Below are positions 55,567 through 64,000 of a stretch of DNA of 64,000 nt, one piece after another. Positions within the stretch are counted from its first letter, which is position 1. The number at the start of each line of letters is the position of its first letter. Source of the DNA: Gillisella vitis (GTDB taxonomy: Bacteria > Pseudomonadota > Alphaproteobacteria > Rhizobiales > Rhizobiaceae); the NCBI RefSeq assembly GCF_021559775.1, contig NZ_CP056051.1:186001-250000 (forward strand). The letters are read 5' to 3'. The position numbers and the translations under genes were made by a program. The notes under the pieces were generated by a model that saw only the letters and a program-made list of their open reading frames with translations, was not told the origin of the DNA and did not search any database.

Positions 55567-55912
55567 ACGTTACGAGCCTCATACGATCAACCACCGCGTG
55601 GTCGAACATAACGGTGTGCTTTATTTCGGCGGGCTTGTTGCCGACGACAAGAGCAAGGACATGAAGGGACAGACCGAGGAAATCTGTGCAAAAATCGATG
55701 CGCTGCTCGCCAAGGTTGGCTCCTCAAAGGACAAACTCCTGACCGCGATGCTCTATATCACGGATTTCTCGCAGAAAGACGGAATGAACGAAGCGTGGCT
55801 GGAATGGCTGCCGGCCGAAATCCTTCCGACCCGCGCGACCATCGGTGTTGCCGAGCTTGGCAAGGGTATACTCATCGAAGTGGTCGTCTCGGCCGCCGCT
55901 TGCTCGCGATAA
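55559..55912 (+). CDS. RidA-family imine deaminase
   Basis: 117 residues of the RidA/YjgF/UK114 family: NGVLYFGGLVADD, QTEEICAKIDALLAKVGSSKDKLLTAMLYITD, LPTRATIGVAELGKGILIEVVVSA with the active-site arginine in PTRATI. RidA proteins hydrolyse reactive 2-imino acids formed by amine oxidases, so cotranscription with an opine oxidase makes biochemical sense. Overlaps the end of the oxidase gene by 8 bp. A rho-independent terminator follows. Confidence 0.88.
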   Translation: MIKRYEPHTINHRVVEHNGVLYFGGLVADDKSKDMKGQTEEICAKIDALLAKVGSSKDKLLTAMLYITDFSQKDGMNEAWLEWLPAEILPTRATIGVAELGKGILIEVVVSAAACSR

Positions 55913-55984
55913 CCGATCGCTGGGAATGATGGACTGGGGGGTTTTCGGCAAGCCTTTAAGCTCAACAGCGGACTGAATAACAAG

Positions 55985-56015
55985 AACCCCGCGTTTGCTA
56001 TCGCGGGGTTTCTTT
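55985..56015 (+). terminator. Rho-independent terminator after ridA
   Basis: AACCCCGCG, loop TTTGCTAT, CGCGGGGTT, then TCTTTC. It separates the rightward oxidase operon from the leftward hyuAB operon. Confidence 0.8.
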
Positions 56016-56048
56016 CGGTTCACGATTGCAATTCGTCGAGCGACGCGG

Positions 56049-57773
56049 CTAGTGCCGCGCCTCCGCGGTTTTGGAAGCGCCGTATTGGGCCTCGCTTTCC
56101 GCCGCACTTAACCGACCATCGCGCAAGTCACGACGGAGGTCTGAGTTCTTCCGCAGGCCGGGGGCACCAAAGCCGCCGCCGCCAGGGGTTTCAAGGCGAA
56201 CGCTGTCACCCGGTTGAAGCGGCAAGTTTGCGATCATCGGGTTGAGCAACTTTTCGTCGCCGTTTGCGGCCGTCATCACCAATCGCGCTGGTCTTCCAGA
56301 TCCACCGCCGCCTGCACCTGGAGCGCCTTCACGGTGTCCATCCGAGCGGGCAGTGAAAATGACATTGCCGTTGGGAGCCGTTATCTCGCGGGCAATTCCC
56401 ATCCCGCCGCGATGTTCGCCCGCACCCGCCGAGCCATTGACCAGCGCATATTCCTTGACGATCAGATCATATTCGGTCTCAAGCGGCTCGATCGGCAGGT
56501 TTGATGTGTTGGTGACGTGGACGTGGACACCGTCCATGCCATCGACGTCATGGCGCGCACCCGATCCACCGCCGATCGATTCGAGATACACGTACCCATC
56601 CTTGCGGCCACGTCGCTTGCCAGCGAAGACCATCACAGGAACAATATCCTGTCCGGCCGCCATTGCGCGTTCGGGCGGCAACAGCTGAGCGAAAGCGCCA
56701 ATCAGTGCGCGGACGACCTTGTTGCAGGTGATGGAGCGAGCGCCGACAGCCGCAGGAGCCGACGGGTTTACAATGCTTCCCGCTGGCGCAGTGATCTCGA
56801 TATTTGTGAACATACCGTTATTCGGCAAGAGGCCGGGATCGAGCAACGTCTTGACCACGTAATAGACGGAGGCATGGAGGGCGCTTTCTGCGACGTTCAT
56901 CGCGCCGCGCGCCTGGGGACCAGAGCCGTTGAAGTCGACGCTAAGCTTCGAACCCAAAACGGTAACATTCGCCTGGATCTTCACCGGCGTGTCGCCGAGA
57001 CCATCGCTTTCGATAGAAGACGTGAACGAAGCTGTTCCGTCCTGCATCTCAGCAATGCGGTTGCGCAATCGGGCGGAGGTATAGGCGAAGACGTCCTCGA
57101 TCGAACGAGTGACCTGCTCCGCACCGAGTGCGTCGGTCAGCTCAAGCATCAGCCGTGCCCCGCGTTCATTTGCTGCCGCCTGCACCTTGATATCGAGCCA
57201 GCGCTCTTCTGGAGACCGGGAGTTCAACGAGATCATGGACAGGAGATCTTCATCGAGAACACCGGCCCGATAGAGTTTCATGACCGGGAGGCGAAGACCT
57301 TCCTCGAAGATCGATATGGCGCCGCCGTGGATCGAGCCAGGAACAGTGCCGCCGACATCCGAATGGTGACCGATATTCGCAGTGAAATATCGAATTTTGC
57401 CCTCGTGAAACACCGGGGTGATCACCGAGATGTCCGGCGTGTGCGTGCCGCCCGCAACATAGGGATCGTTGCAGAGGAAGACGTCGCCAGCGGTGATTTT
57501 CTGGAGAGAGTATCGTTTTAGAACCGCATGAACCGAGCCCATTAGCGAACCGAGATGCAACGGAATATGACTAGCCTGCGCGATAAGGCGTCCATCGGAC
57601 GAGAAGAGCGCGACAGAGCAATCCTTGCGCTCCTTGATGTTGGACGAAAACGAAGCGCGGATCATTGCGTTTGCGATCTCGTCGGCGATTGCCAGCAGGC
57701 GGTTGGTGAAAACCTCCATTGCGATGGGATCGGCAATGCGCTCAGCGTCGATAAGTGTTTCGGTGTTGCTCAT
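56049..57773 (-). CDS. Hydantoinase/5-oxoprolinase subunit B (HyuB-like)
   Basis: 574 residues of the hydantoinase B family: DPIAMEVFTNRLLAIADEIANAMIRASFSSNIKERKDCS, FLCNDPYVAGGTHTPDIS, TANIGHHSDVGG, FNGSGPQARGAMN, and C-terminal RLETPGGGGFGAPG. With HyuA it forms ATP-dependent hydantoinases or oxoprolinases that open cyclic amides. Directly downstream of hyuA (2-bp gap). In an opine locus the natural guess is opening of a lactam or pyroglutamyl opine form. Confidence 0.9.
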   Translation of the reverse strand: MSNTETLIDAERIADPIAMEVFTNRLLAIADEIANAMIRASFSSNIKERKDCSVALFSSDGRLIAQASHIPLHLGSLMGSVHAVLKRYSLQKITAGDVFLCNDPYVAGGTHTPDISVITPVFHEGKIRYFTANIGHHSDVGGTVPGSIHGGAISIFEEGLRLPVMKLYRAGVLDEDLLSMISLNSRSPEERWLDIKVQAAANERGARLMLELTDALGAEQVTRSIEDVFAYTSARLRNRIAEMQDGTASFTSSIESDGLGDTPVKIQANVTVLGSKLSVDFNGSGPQARGAMNVAESALHASVYYVVKTLLDPGLLPNNGMFTNIEITAPAGSIVNPSAPAAVGARSITCNKVVRALIGAFAQLLPPERAMAAGQDIVPVMVFAGKRRGRKDGYVYLESIGGGSGARHDVDGMDGVHVHVTNTSNLPIEPLETEYDLIVKEYALVNGSAGAGEHRGGMGIAREITAPNGNVIFTARSDGHREGAPGAGGGGSGRPARLVMTAANGDEKLLNPMIANLPLQPGDSVRLETPGGGGFGAPGLRKNSDLRRDLRDGRLSAAESEAQYGASKTAEARH

Positions 57774-57775
57774 GA

Positions 57776-59806
57776 TTAGAGGACCTCGATGATCATAGTG
57801 CCTGTTGCATCAACACGCACAGACTGGCCAGGTTCGACGATAGTGGTGGAACTCATTTCCTGAATGATGGCGGGTCCTTCAACCGGCTCTCCGATAGGCA
57901 GAGCCGAGCGATTGTAGATCGCTGTCTCAAACCAGCCTTTATCGAAGTAGACCTGCCTCGATCCTACCTTGCCTTCACCACCATCCGGCTGGTGTTCGGA
58001 ATCAGCCTTGGCCGCGACCGCACCGCTAACGCTGAGGCGCAAATTGACGACATCAATGGCCCGGCCATCGATATCGTAGCCATATTCATGGCGGTGCGCC
58101 GCTTGAAACGATTCCACAAAAGTCTGATAGGACGTATTGATTCCGTCCAGCATAAAGACCTGGACTTCATGGTTCTGGCCATCGTAGCGGGCGTCGATGA
58201 CATAAGACATCGACCTCTTGTCTGCCGCGACATTTTCCCCGTCAAGCCATGCCTGACCCTCGACCTGCATACGCTCGAATTGCGCATGAACGCTTGGCCA
58301 GCTCTCTTCCGTCGCTTCGAAGACGCCCGATCGGACGAAGTCGAAACCGATGTCAGAAAGCAGGATGCCGCGCGCGCACATCGTGCCAGGCTGAGTTGGG
58401 ACGAGGACGGCAGAGAGACCGACTTCGCGTGCTACTGCCCCTGCGTGCAAGGGACCCGCGCCGCCATAGGCGAACAGAGCAAATTCCGAAAGCTTATGAC
58501 CTTTCTCCGTAGACACTGCCCGAATGGCGCGGCCCATGCTGGCAACAGCGATACGAATGATGCCCAATGCCGCTTCTTCAACGCTGAGACCAAGGGGGCT
58601 AGCGATCTGCTCATTGATGGCCCGGCGCGCAGCCTCCGTGTCGACCTTCATACGGCCGCTAAGCAAGGTGTCGGACGAGAGGCGGCCGAGGACGAGATTG
58701 GCGTCGGTGATTGTCGGCTCAGTGCCGCCGCGCCCATAGGCAATCGGACCAGGGTGTGCGCCGGCGCTACGAGGGCCGACCTTGAGCGCTCCCGCATCAT
58801 CGATTGCAGCGATACTGCCGCCACCGGCGCCGATGACGTGAATGTCGAGCATCGGTACGCGAACCGGATAATCGGCAACGAGACGACTGGTCGTAAAGGC
58901 AGGGGTCCCATCGAGCACCAACGAGACGTCCGTGCTTGTTCCTCCCACATCATAGGTGATGATGTTGGAGAAGCCAGAGCGCTGCGCAACTTTAGCTGCT
59001 CCAACAACGCCTGCTGCTGGACCTGACAGGCAGGTCCGCACCGGATAAGCACGCACCGTGTCGACAGACATCAGCCCGCCGTTGGAATGGATCGTGCGTG
59101 GTGGAGATGCGATTTCGAGCGTCTTCAGCCGTTCTACGAAACGCTGGAGGTAGCGATCCATTCGAGGACCGACATATGCATTGATGACCGTGGTCGAGAA
59201 TCGTTCGAATTCACGGAATTCAGGAAGGATGTCGGAAGAGATGCTGATGTAGGCGTCCGGCAGTACATCGCGTACGATCTCCGCAGCCCGACGTTCATGC
59301 GCATCGTTAATGTAAGAATGCAGGAAGCCGATGGCGACGGCTTTCATTCCCGCCTGCCTCATCTGCTCGGCTGCGTTTCGCACAGCTTCCTCGTCAAGTG
59401 CGACGAGCATGTCGCCGTTGGCATTTAGTCGTTCCGCGACCTCGATGCACATCCATCGCTCAACGAGCGGTTCAGGTTTTACAACGCTGTAGTCGTATAG
59501 GTTTGGCCTGGTTTGGCGGCCAATCTCCAACACGTCACGGCAGCCTCGCGTCGTGATCAGGCCGGTTGGTACACCACGGCGTTCGATGACCATGTTGGTC
59601 GCAACTGTGGTGCCATGGCCGACGAATTCGATATCTTCCGGCCGAAAGCCACGCTCGTTGATGAAATAGGCTAGACCAGTCTCGATCGCTTCTGAAGGGT
59701 CATGTGGCGTGGACGAGGTTTTGTAATGACTGGCCTCGCCGGTCTTTACGTTAATTGCGGTAAAGTCGGTAAAGGTCCCGCCGACATCGAAGCCTATTCG
59801 ATACAT
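57776..59806 (-). CDS. Hydantoinase/5-oxoprolinase subunit A (HyuA-like)
   Basis: 676 residues. N-terminal ATPase fold start YRIGFDVGGTFTDFTAIN, then FVGHGTTVATNMVIERRG, GLITTRGCRDVLEIGRQTRPNLYD, ITYDVGGTSTDVSL, GAGGGSIAAIDDAGALKVGPRSAGAHPGP and FALFAYGGAGPLHA. This is the ATP-binding subunit of the family. First gene of the hyuAB pair; it runs divergently from nothing close and follows the 59900 FAD gene on the same strand by 93 bp, so one operon is likely. Confidence 0.9.
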   Translation of the reverse strand: MYRIGFDVGGTFTDFTAINVKTGEASHYKTSSTPHDPSEAIETGLAYFINERGFRPEDIEFVGHGTTVATNMVIERRGVPTGLITTRGCRDVLEIGRQTRPNLYDYSVVKPEPLVERWMCIEVAERLNANGDMLVALDEEAVRNAAEQMRQAGMKAVAIGFLHSYINDAHERRAAEIVRDVLPDAYISISSDILPEFREFERFSTTVINAYVGPRMDRYLQRFVERLKTLEIASPPRTIHSNGGLMSVDTVRAYPVRTCLSGPAAGVVGAAKVAQRSGFSNIITYDVGGTSTDVSLVLDGTPAFTTSRLVADYPVRVPMLDIHVIGAGGGSIAAIDDAGALKVGPRSAGAHPGPIAYGRGGTEPTITDANLVLGRLSSDTLLSGRMKVDTEAARRAINEQIASPLGLSVEEAALGIIRIAVASMGRAIRAVSTEKGHKLSEFALFAYGGAGPLHAGAVAREVGLSAVLVPTQPGTMCARGILLSDIGFDFVRSGVFEATEESWPSVHAQFERMQVEGQAWLDGENVAADKRSMSYVIDARYDGQNHEVQVFMLDGINTSYQTFVESFQAAHRHEYGYDIDGRAIDVVNLRLSVSGAVAAKADSEHQPDGGEGKVGSRQVYFDKGWFETAIYNRSALPIGEPVEGPAIIQEMSSTTIVEPGQSVRVDATGTMIIEVL

Positions 59807-59899
59807 TGGTCATACTCCTGCGTGGATGGATGAGTGGACAGGAACTGTCGTACCTGTCCGTCGATTTGTTAGGCAGTCAAGGCTGCACACTGTGTGTTT

Positions 59900-61042
59900 C
59901 TAGTGATCGGCATGTGCAGCCTCCGCCACCTCCGCGCCCAAGAAGCGAGACGCCTTGAAGGACTGGAATTCCGGAGGCTTCTGGTCACCTGCAATCCAGC
60001 GCGCAAGAGAACCGCAATGCATCGGCGCCAAAGTGACGCCGCTATGTGTGGAAGCGACGAAGACGCCGGGGTGGGTCGGCGACTCGTCGTAGACTGGATC
60101 GCCGTCGCTGGTCATCACCCGCAGCGCAGCCCAGCTTCGCATGACGCGGCTTTGTCCGATCAGGGGAAACATTCTCACCGCCCGGCTGGCGAGGTGGGAC
60201 ATGCCACGTTGCGTCGAGCGGTCATCGAGGCCGGCATCTTCCTTCGTATCTCCCATCAGAACGGTACCCTCTGGGGTCTGACGCAGTGATGCGAGTACAA
60301 TTGGCAGGAAGGGCTTGATCCGTTCGGTTACCAGGATTTCGCCTTTCTCCGGTCGCACGAAGGAACGAAATCCCAAAGGAACGGCAAGTGCGTTCGTTCC
60401 GAGCCCGGCAGCGATCACTACCTTTCGGCCGCGGACAACGACATCCCCTGCAAAAACCTCATAGTGACTGCCACGGGAGACAATCTTGTCGACAGCTCTG
60501 CCACTCCGCAGTTTGCCGCCCGCGGCTATGAACGATCCGTATAAGCCCCGGTAAAGGGCGAGCGAATGACAATCGCCATCAAGTGTAGAAAGGGAGCCGC
60601 CCACCACATCTGGTCCAATGCCAGGCAGTATCTCAAGCACCTCGTTGCGGCCAATCATGCGGCCATCGCTCCCGGGCAATCCGTAGGAGGCAACGCGATT
60701 GATCAGCTTTGCCCGCTTCTCGAATTCCTGCTCTGAAAGGCACAGCGACAGACCGAGCCCGGAACGGTAGTGGGTGTCGATTCCGCTCAAGCGCCGGATA
60801 TCTGCCTCAAACTCAGGCCATGCTTTGACAGCGCTCCAGGTCCAACTGGCATAATCGCGGCCGCGCGCGCCCTTGCTCTGAGACCAGACCAAGCCGAAAT
60901 TGCCGCGCGCAGCATGAAAATTGGTGTCCTCGCCCTCTAGGAGAGCAACATCGGCGCCGAGCGTCGCAAGGCCCAAACCAACTGCTGTACCGATGAGGCC
61001 GCCGCCAACGACCACGATGTCTCTCGTCCCTAGATCCCGCAT
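59900..61042 (-). CDS. Opine oxidase subunit B-like FAD oxidoreductase, locus 2
   Basis: 380 residues, DAO family, paralogous to 41733-42875: RDIVVVGGGLIGTAVGLGLATLG, HAARGNFGLVWSQSKG, GGSLSTLDGDCHSLALYRGL, VLMGDTKEDAGLD, WAALRVMTSDGDPVYDES and STHSGVTLAPMHCGSLA. The ATG at 61042 (MRDLGTRD) is preferred to a longer reading that would run into the regulator promoter. Probably the missing B subunit for the oxidase at 53864-55566, although transcribed with hyuAB. Divergent from the LysR gene. Confidence 0.87.
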   Translation of the reverse strand: MRDLGTRDIVVVGGGLIGTAVGLGLATLGADVALLEGEDTNFHAARGNFGLVWSQSKGARGRDYASWTWSAVKAWPEFEADIRRLSGIDTHYRSGLGLSLCLSEQEFEKRAKLINRVASYGLPGSDGRMIGRNEVLEILPGIGPDVVGGSLSTLDGDCHSLALYRGLYGSFIAAGGKLRSGRAVDKIVSRGSHYEVFAGDVVVRGRKVVIAAGLGTNALAVPLGFRSFVRPEKGEILVTERIKPFLPIVLASLRQTPEGTVLMGDTKEDAGLDDRSTQRGMSHLASRAVRMFPLIGQSRVMRSWAALRVMTSDGDPVYDESPTHPGVFVASTHSGVTLAPMHCGSLARWIAGDQKPPEFQSFKASRFLGAEVAEAAHADH

Positions 61043-61076
61043 CTTCGCCCGTCGCAATGTTGATGAAGAAGTTTTG

Positions 61077-61094
61077 TTATGCCATCTGGTATAA
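61077..61094. promoter_or_regulatory. LysR-type dyad between the FAD gene and its regulator
   Basis: TTATGCC-ATCT-GGTATAA, a near-perfect dyad with the LysR T-N11-A pattern, in the 105-bp divergent promoter region. Confidence 0.6.
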
Positions 61095-61147
61095 GACAAA
61101 TAAAATTATGCTCGGTGAGCATCCGCATTTGTTATAGGGAGGATCCC

Positions 61148-62038
61148 ATGATCAGTCAGCGCGCTCTGGAAGCGTTCCGTGCCGTGATGACCACAGGCAC
61201 CGTTTCGGCCGCAGCGGAGGAGCTCAACGTATCCCAGCCGGCCGTCAGCCGCCTAGTCAGGGACCTCGAAGAATACACGCAACTGCGCTTGTTTAGCCGA
61301 CATGGCGGGCGCATCGTCGCGACGCGCGAAGCCCATGAGTTTAATGCTGAAATCGAACGCAGCTTCCTCGGTTTGCGCGTGATCGAGCAGGCCGCTCGAG
61401 AAATCCGACAAGGACGACGCGGAACGGTTTCGGTTGCGGTGATGCCGGCATTGGCGCAGACAATCCTGCCGGACGTGATGGCGGATGTTCGTGTATCTCA
61501 CCCAGACTTTCGTCTTGAACTTCTTGCGATGCCGACCCAAAGCATCGTCCGTCAGGTCGCTACACGACAATGTCCTCTCGGGTTGACCTCACCAACCCAT
61601 CACGCCAATGAAGTTGACGTGGTTAAATCGGGGTCACTTCCGTATAGATGTGTCATGCCTGACGGGCATCCTCTAGCGGCCTACGAGATAATAAGGCTCC
61701 AGGACCTTTCTGGCATGGAGTTCATCAATTATACCGATGCTACGGCAACTGGCCGGATGCTTGATCACCGTTTCGCGCACATGACGACGCCTCCAGTCGT
61801 AAATGCGCGAGCGCCTATTTCACCGGTTATTGCTGCACTGGTTAGAAAAGGTCTCGGGGTGGCGATCCTCGACCCATTCACAGCACAGGATCACGTCAAT
61901 CGTGGCGGCGTATCCCGCCCTGTACAAATTGATGAAGAGTTCCACTGGTCCTTCATCAAGCCTTACGGCGAAAAATTAAGTAGCGACCTGATGGCAGTGA
62001 TTTCGATCTTTGAAGATCTTTCCAAGAACTACGCCTAA
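61148..62038 (+). CDS. LysR-family regulator of opine locus 2
   Basis: 296 residues. HTH LEAFRAVMTTGTVSAAAEELNVSQPAVSRLVRDLEEYTQ, substrate domain GTVSVAVMPALAQTILPD and VRKGLGVAILDPFTAQDH. ATG at 61148 has GGGAGG upstream. Similar in build to the regulator at 46849. It likely controls the divergent FAD-hyuAB genes and perhaps the rest of locus 2. Confidence 0.88.
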   Translation: MISQRALEAFRAVMTTGTVSAAAEELNVSQPAVSRLVRDLEEYTQLRLFSRHGGRIVATREAHEFNAEIERSFLGLRVIEQAAREIRQGRRGTVSVAVMPALAQTILPDVMADVRVSHPDFRLELLAMPTQSIVRQVATRQCPLGLTSPTHHANEVDVVKSGSLPYRCVMPDGHPLAAYEIIRLQDLSGMEFINYTDATATGRMLDHRFAHMTTPPVVNARAPISPVIAALVRKGLGVAILDPFTAQDHVNRGGVSRPVQIDEEFHWSFIKPYGEKLSSDLMAVISIFEDLSKNYA

Positions 62039-62092
62039 ACTTAAGTCGCTCCCCTATAAATCTCTAACGCCATTCCAGCGGCGCGAATGTAG

Positions 62093-63406
62093 TCATCGAT
62101 AGCTGCCCGGGAAGATTATGTCCTGATCGACGAGCACATTGAACTTGTAGCCGGGCCGAATTTCGAGCGTTGGCTGCACGTCCATGTTGCGCTGAATCGT
62201 CCGGTCGGCGACTCTCCCAAAGGTCTCGGCAAAATTCCGCCGGGCTGCATCCGAGGCCGTGTCCTGTGTTGCTAGCGTCGAACTCTCCGGTACTGCCATA
62301 TCGATGCCGGTCCCGATCAGGGCAATCAGTACAGCCGAGCCAAATGTTTTAAGGTAGTGGTTGTTCACCTTGTCCCTGAACCCGCCATAACCTTCGGCAT
62401 CCGTCCCGGCCATGCCACCGATCTGCAGTGTCGAGCCGTTCGGGAAGATGATGTCGGACCAGACGACGAGCACGCGGCTCTGGCCGAACGATACCTTGCT
62501 GTCGTAACGGCCGAACAGTTTCGTCCCTTGCGGGATCAGCAGGCGATGTCCGGTCGCGCTGTCATAGACGTTCTGGCTCACCTGGGCGGTGATGCGTCCG
62601 GGAAGATCGGAATTGATCCCTGTAGTGAGTGTCGCAGGAATGACGGAGCCGCGCTTCAATTCGAATGCCGATTGCTGTGGCACGACGCGGTTCGACAGGT
62701 AACCGAGATCCTTGAGATCGGCATTGAAAAAGTCTTCCTTGGGTCGCTGTCCATTCGGATCGACGTTTTGGCCGTCAAGGCCAGCGCGCAGCGCGGCCGA
62801 ATAGAGGTCCGAAGGGTTTGCCGAGGTTGTTGCCGTTGCAGTGGATGTTCTGCCCGCAGTCGCGTCATCTGTTGTTGATCGCGCTTCCAGTTTGCCGCGG
62901 TCGATGGCAAGCGGGGCGTCATATGCCGTGTCCCGGGCCTGCATCCGGGCCATCCGCTGGCGCTGTTGCTCGCGGAGAATCTGCTCTTGTTGTTCACGGG
63001 CAAGCCGTGCCCGCCAGACCTCCTCCGGTTCCAGTTCCTGCCCGCGCCGTTGCTCCTGTCTCTGTGCCGGTTGCTGAGTGAAGGGGTTGGCCGCTTTCTC
63101 CTCAACCTGTTTTGTTTCGACCGGAGTCGGCTGAAACGTTGTCTGCTGCTGCGGTTCGCCGATAATACCGTCGGTGACACCGCGCTTGATCTGATCGGCA
63201 AAAGTTGAGGCAGGATCGCCGGAACTGGTCTCCGGGCCTTTATCCCTCCCGAAATAAAGCCCACGCGAGGCAAGCCCATAGAAGATGATGCCAAGGAAGG
63301 CGACTGCCAGCACGATAACGACGACGATCGGCAGGCGATTGATCCGCCGGATCCCCGATGCCGCTTGACTGTTTTGCGCGCCGCCGAGTTTGAGGGATTG
63401 TACCAT
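62093..63406 (-). CDS. trbI: Conjugal transfer protein TrbI
   Basis: 437 residues of the VirB10/TrbI family. One membrane segment (RLPIVVVIVLAVAFLGIIFYGLA), then a proline/glutamine-rich periplasmic spacer (QQPAQRQEQRRGQELEPEE), then the conserved beta-barrel domain: KRGSVIPATLTTGINSDLPGRITAQVSQNVYDSATG, LLIPQGTKLFGRYDS, ALIGTGIDMAVPE and KFNVLVDQDIIF. It spans inner to outer membrane in the mating-pair channel. Last gene of the trb operon, 12 bp after trbH. Confidence 0.95.
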   Translation of the reverse strand: MVQSLKLGGAQNSQAASGIRRINRLPIVVVIVLAVAFLGIIFYGLASRGLYFGRDKGPETSSGDPASTFADQIKRGVTDGIIGEPQQQTTFQPTPVETKQVEEKAANPFTQQPAQRQEQRRGQELEPEEVWRARLAREQQEQILREQQRQRMARMQARDTAYDAPLAIDRGKLEARSTTDDATAGRTSTATATTSANPSDLYSAALRAGLDGQNVDPNGQRPKEDFFNADLKDLGYLSNRVVPQQSAFELKRGSVIPATLTTGINSDLPGRITAQVSQNVYDSATGHRLLIPQGTKLFGRYDSKVSFGQSRVLVVWSDIIFPNGSTLQIGGMAGTDAEGYGGFRDKVNNHYLKTFGSAVLIALIGTGIDMAVPESSTLATQDTASDAARRNFAETFGRVADRTIQRNMDVQPTLEIRPGYKFNVLVDQDIIFPGSYR

Positions 63407-63418
63407 GATATTCTCCCC

Positions 63419-63895
63419 TCACCCGCGCCGCATCAGCGCAAGCGCGCTCGTCGGCGTGGCACCGGTCGAAGTCACCGTGTAAGCGCGGCCGAGTTCGACG
63501 CTGTTGGTCGAAAGGCGCGCCAGCACCTGCCCGTCGAATGATATGATCGCATAGGCAAGTGGGACGACGGTCGTTCCGCTATCCGTCTTCTGGTCGGTGA
63601 CGACCGCATAACCCCATCCCTTCAGCGCCGCCTCCATTGCCTGACCGAAGGGTGAAGTATCGACCTTTAGTGCAACGGTTGCCTTGTCCGGCCCGATCTG
63701 TTCGGCAAGGCGGCTGACCATGTCACCGGCAATGGCGCTCGCCGCTGGTCCTGAGAGTTCGGGCGGCGCGTTGCTGGCGACAAGACCTTCTGTGTCGATC
63801 GATTGGCACCCGGAATGGAGGATGGCGAGGATGCAGGCGGCAGCAAGGCTAGGTATAAGGTTCAGGGGGCGTCGAATGAAGGCAAGAATCTTCAT
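63419..63895 (-). CDS. trbH: Conjugal transfer lipoprotein TrbH
   Basis: About 158 residues with a lipoprotein-type signal (LNLIPSLAAACILAILHSGC, lipobox LHSGC). Contains GPDKATVALKVDTSPFGQAMEAALKGWGYAVVTD. Start ATG at 63895 overlaps the trbG stop (TGATG); GTG at 63898 is also possible. TrbH is a small outer-membrane-linked part of the Ti trb system. Confidence 0.88.
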   Translation of the reverse strand: MKILAFIRRPLNLIPSLAAACILAILHSGCQSIDTEGLVASNAPPELSGPAASAIAGDMVSRLAEQIGPDKATVALKVDTSPFGQAMEAALKGWGYAVVTDQKTDSGTTVVPLAYAIISFDGQVLARLSTNSVELGRAYTVTSTGATPTSALALMRRG

Positions 63896-64000
63896 CACCG
63901 CCCTCCCCTGGTGATCGTTACCTTTTGTTGTTTCCAGCCGACGCCTGAGACGAGCACAGCGCGATCGATGTTGTAATCGGCCACCATCATATTGCTCTTC
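63895..64000 (-). CDS. trbG: Conjugal transfer protein TrbG, C-terminal end (cut by window edge)
   Basis: The reverse strand reads SNMMVADYNIDRAVLVSGVGW and QQKVTITRGGR to a TGA at 63895-63897. This resembles the C-terminus of TrbG (VirB9 family: YNIDRAVLV...), which precedes trbH in Ti trb operons. Only 34 residues are visible. Confidence 0.75.
   Translation of the reverse strand, partial: KSNMMVADYNIDRAVLVSGVGWKQQKVTITRGGR

Noticed and set aside
57992..59026. Long plus-strand ORF opposite hyuA
   Set aside because: It is antisense to a strongly supported HyuA gene and has no domain I recognise.

Overview
The window is part of an Agrobacterium Ti plasmid, most like the vitopine-type plasmids of Agrobacterium (Allorhizobium) vitis such as pTiS4. 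The grounds are the 5' end of virA at the left edge, three separate border-delimited T-DNAs with plant oncogenes (6b, iaaH/iaaM, ipt) and an octopine-synthase-family opine synthase, two opine-oxidase/transport loci, a TraR-type quorum regulator, and the end of the trb conjugation operon at the right edge. The plasmid assignment is inference from gene content; no search was run.

Layout. 1-2.3 kb: virA (partial) and a virH-like cytochrome P450 with two vir-box-like sites. 2.4-13.2 kb: mobile DNA, comprising a pair of tyrosine recombinases fused to an IS110-type remnant, then a four-level nest: an IS3 element holds a group II intron, whose reverse transcriptase gene holds a three-recombinase RIT element, whose third recombinase holds an IS630 element. 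13.6-16.8 kb: T-DNA 1 (6b and vis). 16.9-26.9 kb: transposon and chromosomal debris (serine recombinase, IS66, IS110, LigD polymerase and Ku fragments, IS630, IS4, IS3, IS256 and IS5 pieces) plus one AT-rich HAD phosphatase-like gene. 27.0-31.8 kb: T-DNA 2 (iaaH and iaaM, divergent). 31.85-34.9 kb: an 8-bp tandem repeat beside the right border, IS4 and IS21 relics, and a second IS630 copy whose encoded proteins match the first. 34.98-37.95 kb: T-DNA 3 (ipt and a decayed vis copy). 38-39.1 kb: relics.

39.1-62.0 kb: opine use and its control. Locus 1, reading leftward, encodes a PotABCD-like ABC importer, a three-part FAD/2Fe-2S opine oxidase and, distally, traR; a LysR regulator diverges from it. 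Locus 2 has a Dpp-like ABC importer, a second opine oxidase (2Fe-2S subunit, FAD subunit A and a distant FAD subunit B), RidA, a hydantoinase/oxoprolinase pair (HyuA/HyuB) and a second LysR regulator. 62.1-64 kb: trbI, trbH and the 3' end of trbG.

Logic. The Vir system moves the T-DNAs into plant cells, where auxin (IaaM, IaaH), cytokinin (Ipt) and 6b drive tumour growth and Vis makes an opine. The bacterium imports and oxidises opines with the two loci. Placing traR at the end of locus 1 would couple opine sensing to conjugation, but traR carries an amber codon at position 4.

Most notable: the four-level nest, in which each junction I could rejoin restores the interrupted frame; a conserved GTGCATT element 12 bp beyond two right borders that matches the unit of an 8-bp repeat at the third; a hybrid ipt 3' end; and the traR amber codon.
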